Positions 56,272 to 64,000 of a stretch of DNA of 64,000 nt are shown in pieces (the first letter of the stretch is position 1; every line of letters starts with the position of its first letter). Source of the stretch: Ophiobolus disseminans (lineage: Eukaryota; Ascomycota; Dothideomycetes; Pleosporales; Phaeosphaeriaceae); the NCBI GenBank assembly GCA_010093685.1, contig MU006237.1, forward strand, positions 434,001-498,000, in the 5' to 3' direction. A program made the position numbers and the translations under genes. The notes under the pieces were generated by a model, which ran no database searches, had not been told where the DNA came from, and was given only the letters and a program-made list of their open reading frames with translations.

Positions 56272-57958
56272 GGCTGCGCAGCGGGTACCTTAGATAGGCA
56301 GCGCGCGATAGTCGATTGCGTGTAGTAATGAGCAGGGTGTGGTGCAGATGCGGCTCCTTGCGTCGTCGCGTGGTAGAGCAGCCGCGTGGTGAGGAAGCGG
56401 CAGCTGAGGTGCAGCTCGGTGGCCGGTCGCTGCTTCCGATGGGCAATTGGAGGGGGCAGCAGGCAATGGCAGTCGTGTCGCGCGAGATGGAAGGCGCGAT
56501 CGCGGCGTTGCTAGAATTGACAGATGGGCGGTGTCTGGCGCGAGCGTGTGGTGTAGGGGGAGCTTGCGGCGAGCGAGCGAGGTTAGGATCGGTGCTTGGG
56601 ATGAGGCTGGTTCGCTAACGCGGGCGGAAATGAGACGCCGCCTTTCACCGTCATCAAATGCTCCACCGGCTACTGTGCGCCTATTTGGACGACGCGGGAT
56701 GCTCTCTCACCAGCGATAAACAATGCGCCTCTGCTTGCGATGCGGCTCTGGCTGCTGGCGATGCGAAACACTGCGATCGAGTCGCAGATGGTCTGGCAGC
56801 TGTACCGGGGCTGTGCGAGAGCGGCCACACGGGACAGGGGATCTTTATGGGGTGGCTCCAATAGCTGCTTGAATACGCCCTTAGCCCCCATCCGTCCTAG
56901 CCGGGCAACGGCCTGGCCCAGGACATTCACCTCCACGCTGCACTCTGTCCACTCACAAGGGTGGGCGAGTGGGTTGCCATCAAAAGCCGGCCAATCGCAG
57001 CCTGCGACTCCATCGCTGAGCAAGCGCATCACACAGGCATACAAGGCCAAGCGCACATTATCCAGAGCAAGCCGTGCTGCTGATGGTCGCGAAGCCCGTT
57101 CGCATGCACAGGTATACTCGATGTATTGAGTGCGAGCGGGCCCTGCATGAACACCTCCATCGAACAGACGTCGCGTCATGAACAACGCGCGAGACCGTCT
57201 CCACGACCAGGCGGCCGCTTGTGCGGCCTGTGCAGCCACAGCTCGCAGGCTAGCCGCCGTCTAGGGAACCGATGCACCACCAGCCTATCACTGCCCATAT
57301 CAGCCGTGAGACCTTCTGCGCTTCTGCCGCCGCATCCCTGCGAATCTCCAGCCATGATCCTGTCAGCAGCGCGCAGAGGGGTGCCCCCTTCACCACCCTC
57401 ATCTTGACCTCGCAGTCCGAGCTATCCTGTCACATGCCAACCGTCGTCGCGTTTCACCGTGTGGCGAGTGCACTGCGCCGGGCCGTTGCAAGCCCAGGTC
57501 ATGCCGCGACGATCTTGCAGACTTCGCATGGAATACGTCCGGGGGGCTGCTCTGCATGGAATGTCACGAGCCCAACGTCGAACGCTGGAGGGTGTGCAGA
57601 TGGTCAGCATGTCCCGCATTCCCCGTCCAGATGGTGGGCAGCCGCATCAGCTGCTAGGTTTGAGCCTCATAGCAGGGTGGGCGTCCAATATATGGCCAAT
57701 CTTTGGTAGCGAGCCGAGATGCTCAGATGGCTTCCTTGCTTGTGCTCGAGACAAGCTTCAGTCTGGCACGCCGGCGTGGACAAAAGAAAAAGTGACAGTT
57801 GCTGTGCTACCTTTGTCACACCAGCAAGCGACAATGTAAGACTTCATAAAGTACATTCGACATTGCTCTATTTCGAGATAACCGTCCATTTCAAAGCGGC
57901 CTAGCGTGACTACCGTAAGCTACTACCGACGCTCGAATGTTCAGGGCAACAATCCAAC
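56272..57958. other. Intergenic, phosphatase 5' side to BiP 3' side
   Basis: 1.7 kb, GC-rich, with long chance frames (for example a 189-codon minus frame at 56670-57239) but no domain. No gene supported. Confidence 0.5.
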
Positions 57959-60381
57959 TCAGAGCTCATCGTGCTCAACCGGCGCACCACCTGCCCCGCC
58001 ATACAACTTGCTGGTAATCGGATACGTCATATCGCTCAGCCTCTGCTTCTGTTCATCAAAATCTTCCGTCGTCGCCGCCGCCGCATATTCCTGTAGCCAG
58101 TCTTGCGTTTCCTTGACAGCATCCAGAATCTGCTGCTTATCGTCCTCGTCGATCTGCGAACCCAAGCCGTCGTCGTCATTGACCTGGCTCTTGAGACTGA
58201 AAGCGTAGTTCTCTATGCCGTTGCGTGCTTCGATGCGTTCGCGATTTGCCTTGTCTGTTGTGATGAGTTAGAAAATTCTTCTTCTCAAAAAGTCGAGTTG
58301 GATCGATGGCGTACCTTCTTCGGCGAATTCCTCGGCCTCTTCAACCATGCGCTCAATGTCGGCTGCTGACAAACGCCCTTTGTCGTTCGAGATGGTAACG
58401 GATTGCGACTTGCCGGTTCCTTTGTCGAGGGCCGAAACCTGAGGTGATCAGTATCTACGCTCATGCCCATGTTGATCCGACTGCTCATACCTTCAAAATA
58501 CCATCGGCGTCCACCTCGAAGCTGACCTCAATCTGCGGCACGCCTCGAGCGGCCGGAGGGATATCCTGAAGCTCAAACTTGCCGAGCATGTTGTTGTCCT
58601 TGGTGAGAGCCCGCTCGCCTTCGTATACCTGTATTAAAACCACGGGTTGGTTATCCGCGGCGGTACTGAATATTTGGGACTTGCGAGTTGGGATGCTCGT
58701 GCCTCTCTTGATGAGGTGGGTCATGACTCCCCCAGTTGTCTCGATGCCTGACACCATGTCAGTGGATGAGACAGCAGAAGTCTCTCTACTTAGACCTACC
58801 AAGGGTCAAGGGATTGACGTCCATGAGGGTCATGGTACACAATTCTGGTCGGCCACTTAGTATGCCACCCTGAACCGCAGCACCGAACGCAACTGCTTCG
58901 TCCGGATTCACGTCCTTTCGGGCCGGCTTGCCAAAGTATTGCTCCAGCATTGACTGGACCTGATAACTGTTAGAACATCTTATGAGACAAGAAAACACAT
59001 GCTAACAGTACCTTTGGAATGCGGGTAGAGCCACCAACAAGAACGATGTCGTCAATGTCGTGCTTTGTGAGTTTCGCATCTTTGAGAGTCTGTTCAACTG
59101 GCTTCAAGGTCTTCTTGAAAAGGTGGTTGTTGAGTTCCTCGAAGCGCGCGCGGGTCAAGGTTTCGGAGAAGTCCTTTCCTTTATGGAAACTCTGTGGCCA
59201 ATGCGTTAGCACTCATTCAATGGGTTCAGCGTCATGGTTGGTTTCTAACATACCTCGATCTCAATCTTCGTGGTCTTCTGAGACGACAGGACACGCTTGG
59301 CGCGCTCTACTTCACGCTTGAGTTTGCCCATAGTCTTTGCGTCCTGTTCGGTGTTAACAATGCCGGACTGGATGCAATGGCATACGTGCTTTGGTAATGT
59401 CGACACTACTGTCTTTGTTGTACTTCTCGACGAAGTAGTCCACTACCCGCTGATCAAAGTCCTCACCTCCCAGATGTGTGTCTCCGGCTGTTGATAATAC
59501 TTCGAAGACGCCTTCCTCGATACTGAGGATGGAGACATCTTACAAGGTCAGCACATGATAGTTCAGTGATAATGTACTTCATACCGAAAGTGCCGCCTCC
59601 AAGATCATATACCAAAACTTTGCGCTCGGCCATGTCGTTCATTTTGTCGAGCCCATAGGCAAGCGCGGCGGCAGTAGGTTCGTTGACGATGCGGAGGACG
59701 TTGAGGCCCGCAATGACACCGGCGTCTCTCGTAGCTGCCTTTCACACGGTTAGTGTCGTCTCATAAGGGATGATACAAGAGGCCTACTCTCTGCGCATCA
59801 TTGAAGTATGCGGGTACAGTAACAACGGCATTGGTGACCTTCTCACCCAGGTAGTCCTCGGCAATGTCTTTCATCTTGCCTAAAATCATAGCCGACACTT
59901 CCTCCGGGCTGAAATCCTTCGGTGTCCCCTGCACCTCCACACGCACCTTTGGCGCGCCCTTGGAGTTGATGACGTTGAACGGAAAAGTCTTCAGATCTTT
60001 TTGTACGTCCTTGTCGTTGAACTTGCGACCCATAAATCTCTTGACGTCGTATATAGTTCGATGTGGATTGGATGAAAATTGGTTCTTGGCCGCGTCGCCA
60101 ATGAGTCGTTCGTCGTCGGTGAAGGCTACCCAAGAGGGTGTGATACGGTTTCCCTGGTCGTTGACGATTATTTCTACACGTCCGTCTTTCATAACGCCAA
60201 CACAGGAGTAAGTTGTGCCCAAGTCGATGCCGATAACTGGTCCGGTAACCTCATTGCTTGTATCTGTGTCTTCTGCACGAGCCGTGAAGAAAAGCCCAGC
60301 GCATAGAATGAGGGACAGGTAGAACAAGATGCTCCAGGTCCCATGCCCTGACTTCGCGTGGTTGCGACTGCGGCGTGCCAT
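57959..60381 (-). CDS. KAR2: ER Hsp70 chaperone BiP/Kar2
   Basis: ATP-dependent folding, translocation and unfolded-protein-response chaperone of the ER lumen, 667 aa, the usual length. Nine exons: 59788-60381, 59585-59738, 59390-59538, 59254-59343, 59012-59191, 58800-58959, 58491-58747, 58315-58438, 57959-58254. Seven introns are GT-AG; the one at 59344-59389 begins GCACGT and appears to be GC-AG, since only that choice joins DITK to DAKTMGKLKR in frame. The signal peptide ends near FFTARA (residue 36). ATPase marks are GIDLGTTYSCVGV, VPAYFNDAQR, DLGGGTFDVS and VLVGGSTRIPKV. The substrate domain has LMDVNPLTLGIETTGG and the lid GRLSAADIERMV. The C-terminus is HDEL, the ER retrieval signal. 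Confidence 0.98.
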
Positions 60382-61495
60382 CGCGTGTGGTTGATGCTAT
60401 TTGATAGACTCTTGACGGTAATGTTGAATGATGGTAATTGATATTGCTGGCTGGGAGAAGAAGATGTAATGCCAGGAGATCAATGGGCTTCTTGTAAAAT
60501 AATATATCTGAAAACAGAAGACAGCAGCCTTACTTTTAAGCTTGCAACAATGCCACCAGTCATCTCATCGTCGAACACACCACCTGGCAAGAGGATATTG
60601 GACATATGTGTCCTATCTCTCTGGTTGGTCGGGACAAAAAATGCCCGGTTTTATGTTGTTGCCTGACGAAGGAGTCACACTAGGAAAACTGTCCTTTCGA
60701 TAGTTGTGCAGCACAACCAGGACCGTGCAGAGTTAGCAACACCCCAGAATAGACAATATCAGTTTGCTGCCGCAAATGTCGAATCGTGGTGCTCCTGAAG
60801 GAGCCTCAGCCTTATTGTCGAGAACCTTCTGAGACTAACTTTGCCTCTACGTGCCAAGAGACGACCGATGCCATGAGAAAAGAACACGCTGTCCTCGAAG
60901 GATTTTACGGCAGCACTACACGATAGTCGTAGCAGCAGTAATGGCCACCTGGGCACCGTAGAAACGTGTGCCAAAAGATGAGTTGCCTCGGCTTGGAGGT
61001 GAGCTGAAGCTCTCCAGGGCCCACGGAGATATGCGATACACTCCATCCAGCTATGCAAACTCAACTAGGAACTTGCACTCGCGCATAGCCGTAGATTTGA
61101 CGACCGCTGGCTGCGCACGCGTTGTGAGAGAAGGAGCCTGAACTTGACGAAATATGGGAGGAAAGGAAATATTGCGGGTTAGATTGCATAGACAGATTTT
61201 GGATTGGCTACAAGATGATAGCATTTGACTAGAAGACCTTCCAAACAGCGCGTCGTTCAATAAGGGGTAAGGAAATGAGAGTTGAGGAGAGAAGGTTAAG
61301 TGTTGAAGCTTGAACCATCGTCATTCTGCAGGACCCTTTCTTGGCGTGAGCCATCAACAACGCAACTTCCTCAAAGTCGCTTATGCAACCACGCTGAGTC
61401 TTTGTCCTGCTGCCTGTTCCGTCCAGTCACCGATCGCCAACCAGCCACACTCACACGTCTACACCCATTGCTCTTCCTCCGGCATCGACTGCAAG
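60382..61495. other. Divergent interval between BiP and sds22
   Basis: 1.1 kb between two start codons pointing apart. No gene seen. It must carry the BiP promoter; I could not find a convincing unfolded-protein-response element by eye. Confidence 0.5.
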
Positions 61496-62749
61496 ATGAG
61501 TGAAGAGAATGCTGCCCCGCGCAGCGAGCTAGACCCCGCGGCCAGCGACGCGAACGGCACTACCGAGACACGCGACCAAGACAAGGACGATCACAAGCCA
61601 CGAGACAGCAAGGGCTGGGACGGAAAGCTGAGGGTGGAGAAGCTGTCGTTGAGCGACGAGCCCAGGGATCCAACCGTCGAAATCCAGAGCGATGCAGAAG
61701 TGTCGGAAGACGAAGGGCCGCCTCCAGAGCAGATACAGGCAGACGAGGACTTGCTGGACGATACGCCAGAAGATGAGGACGAGATTGAACTGGTGCACTG
61801 CAAGATCTCAGACATGGCGTCTCTCCGGTTAGAGCGGTTCAAGCAGATAAAGGTACTATACACTTCCACTCCCCCCTCGCAGCCCTAACAGACACATCTA
61901 GCGCCTCTGCCTGCGTCAAAACCGCATAGAAGCCATCGAAGTCCCCGCCGTCTCTGCCGCGACCCTCACAGAAATCGACCTCTACGACAACCTCATCGCC
62001 CACATCAAAGGCCTCGACGCCTTCACCGAGCTCACATCCCTGGACCTCTCCTTCAACAAGATCAAGCACATCAAGCGCCTGAACCACCTCAAGAAGCTCA
62101 AAGACCTCTACTTCGTCCAGAACAAGATCAGCACAATCGAGAACCTCGAAGGCCTCACCAACCTCCGCCAAATCGAGCTCGGCGCAAACCGCGTGCGCGA
62201 AATCACCGGGCTGGACACCCTCACAGGCCTTGAAGAGCTCTGGCTAGGCAAAAATAAGATCTCAGAAATCAAAGGTCTCACAACCCTCACAAACCTCAAA
62301 ATCCTCTCCATACAATCCAACCGCCTCCGCACAATATCTGGCCTCGACGCCCTCGTCAACCTCGAAGAACTACACATCTCCCACAACCTGCTCACCGAAG
62401 TCTCGGGCCTGGAACACAACACAAACCTGCAAGTCATCGACATCAGCGCGAACCCCATCGAGCATCTCACGGGCCTGAATGGCCTCACGCACCTGACAGA
62501 GTTCTGGGCGAGTAACTGCAAGCTCAGCAGCTTCCAGGAAGTAGAAAAGGAGCTGCGCGATAAAGAGGAGTTGGAGACGGTGTATTTTGAAGGGAACCCG
62601 TTGCAGAGGGCGCAGCCGGCGTTGTATAGGAATAAAGTCCGGTTGGCGCTGCCGCAGATTGTGCAGATTGATGCTAGTAAGTCCTCTTCTCTTCAAAAAG
62701 TTTGGAGCTGCAGGCTAATACTTGTGTAGCTTTTGTGAAGAAAGTGTGA
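61496..62749 (+). CDS. sds22: Protein phosphatase 1 regulatory subunit sds22 (leucine-rich repeat)
   Basis: LRR protein binding and controlling PP1 catalytic subunit in mitosis, 383 aa. Exons are 61496-61852, 61902-62676 and 62730-62749; the last exon only adds TFVKKV. Residues 1-115 are acidic and disordered (SEDEGPPPEQ, EDLLDDTPEDEDEIEL). From about 120 there are ten or so 22-residue SDS22-type LRRs (LTEIDLYDNLIAHIKGLD, LTSLDLSFNKIKHIKRL, LKDLYFVQNKISTIENLEG, LRQIELGANRVREITGL and so on), ending with the LRR cap ELETVYFEGNPLQRAQPALYRNKV. The C-terminal PQIVQIDATFV is also family-typical. Convergent with CTP synthase. Confidence 0.95.
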
Positions 62750-63120
62750 GTTGGCTACTAAGGGGTTTGATGTTGGCGTGACTGGACTGGACTGGATTGG
62801 GTTGGTGCATTTACGCGGAAGGCGCATAGGGTAGCATGGCATTTAGCATATCGGCGGCGTTGCGAGACGGACACGATACCATGAGAAATATATATCCAAA
62901 CTTTCTGTTCCAGCATCTCATTCGCCAGGGCATCTCGTCTCTCAAATCGGTCCAAGGTATAATGGCTTATTCAGACTTTTTACCGCGTTCTATCATATGC
63001 ACATAGACATCTCTGGCCAGCAAAGACCCCATTTTTCTAGTCATGGATCTCTCCTTCACCAATACAACCAAATCAGACCGATGAGCAACGCCAGCCCCAA
63101 AAACCACACAGAATCCAAGC
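62750..63120. other. Convergent 3' intergenic, sds22 and CTP synthase
   Basis: 371 bp without a gene; both 3' UTRs and terminators should lie here. No sequence signal recognised. Confidence 0.6.
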
Positions 63121-64000
63121 TCAGAAGCTCGCCGTGCCATTGAGCCTCGCGCCGTTGGCAATGCCCTCCGCACCCAGGCCGTTGACCGCGCCGTGCTGAT
63201 ACTGGTGAGTGACCTCCTCCAGGATACCCGCGCTCGCAGCTACGAAGCCCAGATAAGGCCGGCTGGGATCGAGAACACGCGACAAGTACTCTGGATGGAA
63301 CTGGACGCCCACGAACCAGGGATGGTCTTTGATCTCAATGATTTCCATGCGGACGCCGGCATCGTCTTTACCGACGAAAGAAAGACCGCCCTGCTCTAGG
63401 CGCTCGATGTAGTCGGGATTAACCTCGTATCGGTGACGGTGACGCTCAAGGATTTCAGTCTTGCTTGCATACAGGGCACGGAGACGCGACCATTCGCTGC
63501 CGTCCTGGAACAGAGTAGGTCGGAGACCGAGCCGCATTGAAGCGCCCATTGTCGTCTTGTCGACCTCAGGCATGAACATGATGAGCTTCTCAGCCGCCGT
63601 GCCATCAAACTCTTCCGATGTGGCTGCCTTGATGCCGCACACGTTTCGCGCGTATTCGATGACGGCGATCTGCATGCCGAGACAAATGCCCAGATATGGC
63701 TTCTTATCCTTACGGGCATAATTACAAGCTGCAATCATGCCCTCGGTTGCGCGTTGACCAAAGCCGCCAGGGACGAGGATGCCAGAGGCATTGACGACTT
63801 CCTTCCACGCAGTGTGAAATTTGCCGGGACTGTCGAGCTGACACTTTTGCTCGAGGTGATCCGAGTCAATCCACCTGATGACTAATTTCCGCTTGCAGCG
63901 CATGCTCGCGTGCTCCAAGCTCTTGACAACAGACAGATACGAGTCCTGGAGTTCAACGTATTTGCCAACCAGAGCAATGGTGACCTCATCTTGGTATCGC
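63121..64000 (-). CDS. URA7: CTP synthase, C-terminal part (glutamine amidotransferase domain), runs off the right edge
   Basis: Last step of de novo CTP synthesis: amination of UTP with glutamine-derived ammonia. About 292 C-terminal residues are in the window and the frame is open to the edge (DEVTIALVGKYVELQDSYLS). The class I amidotransferase domain is complete: oxyanion block GILVPGGFGQRATEGM, nucleophile Cys in YLGICLGMQ, and His/Glu in VGVQFHPEYLSR. EEFDGTAAEKLI and TMGASMRLGLRP are typical of the eukaryotic enzyme. The last ~25 residues (HGAVNGLGAEGIANGARLNGTASF) are a variable tail. The synthetase half lies to the right of the window. Confidence 0.97.
   Translation of the reverse strand, partial: RYQDEVTIALVGKYVELQDSYLSVVKSLEHASMRCKRKLVIRWIDSDHLEQKCQLDSPGKFHTAWKEVVNASGILVPGGFGQRATEGMIAACNYARKDKKPYLGICLGMQIAVIEYARNVCGIKAATSEEFDGTAAEKLIMFMPEVDKTTMGASMRLGLRPTLFQDGSEWSRLRALYASKTEILERHRHRYEVNPDYIERLEQGGLSFVGKDDAGVRMEIIEIKDHPWFVGVQFHPEYLSRVLDPSRPYLGFVAASAGILEEVTHQYQHGAVNGLGAEGIANGARLNGTASF

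Noticed and set aside
56670..57239. 189-codon minus frame
   Set aside because: GC-rich chance frame with Arg/Ala bias and no recognisable domain.
60400..60430. TGACGG near the BiP start as an unfolded-protein-response element
   Set aside because: Only a partial match to the known core; not convincing.

Overview
The window is chromosomal DNA of a filamentous ascomycete (Pezizomycotina). The evidence is short introns of about 45-70 bp with GT...AG ends and CTAAC-like branch points, a highly reducing polyketide synthase, fungal rhodopsin-domain and MFS membrane proteins, a pogo/Fot1 transposon, and housekeeping genes that read clearly as fungal (BiP with a C-terminal HDEL, sds22, CTP synthase, PHS1, tafazzin, a C-terminal-motor kinesin). 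A Dothideomycete is my guess, not something the sequence proves. No tRNA, rRNA or CRISPR array was seen.

Left edge (1-11.6 kb) is a probable secondary-metabolite cluster: the N-terminal 1,392 residues of an HR-PKS (KS-AT-DH, running off the left edge), an FAD monooxygenase, a rhodopsin-domain seven-helix protein divergent from it, and a DHA2-type MFS exporter. The cluster probably continues to the left of the window.

The stretch 12.7-28 kb is mostly single-copy housekeeping and nucleic-acid or ubiquitin related genes: a multi-RRM protein, a CCCH/RGG protein, a RING-H2 protein, a DUF6604-type gene broken by two in-frame TAG codons, PHS1, a NOSIP-like RING protein, tafazzin with a 19-nt exon, NC2-alpha and a secreted SGNH hydrolase.

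The stretch 28-43.9 kb is gene-poor accessory DNA. It holds an F-box relic fused end-on to a broken MFS gene, a C2H2 zinc-finger gene, a secreted protein of unknown family, a 2,173-bp pogo/Fot1-like transposon with terminal inverted repeats and a TA target duplication, and an orphan membrane glycoprotein.

The stretch 44-64 kb returns to conserved genes: kinesin-14, a second orphan membrane protein, a LOA1/Vps66-like acyltransferase, a Psr-type phosphatase, BiP/Kar2 with eight introns (one apparently GC-AG), sds22, and the C-terminal half of CTP synthase at the right edge. Several genes belong to lipid and ER biology (PHS1, tafazzin, the LOA1-like protein, BiP), but they are scattered and not evidently co-regulated.
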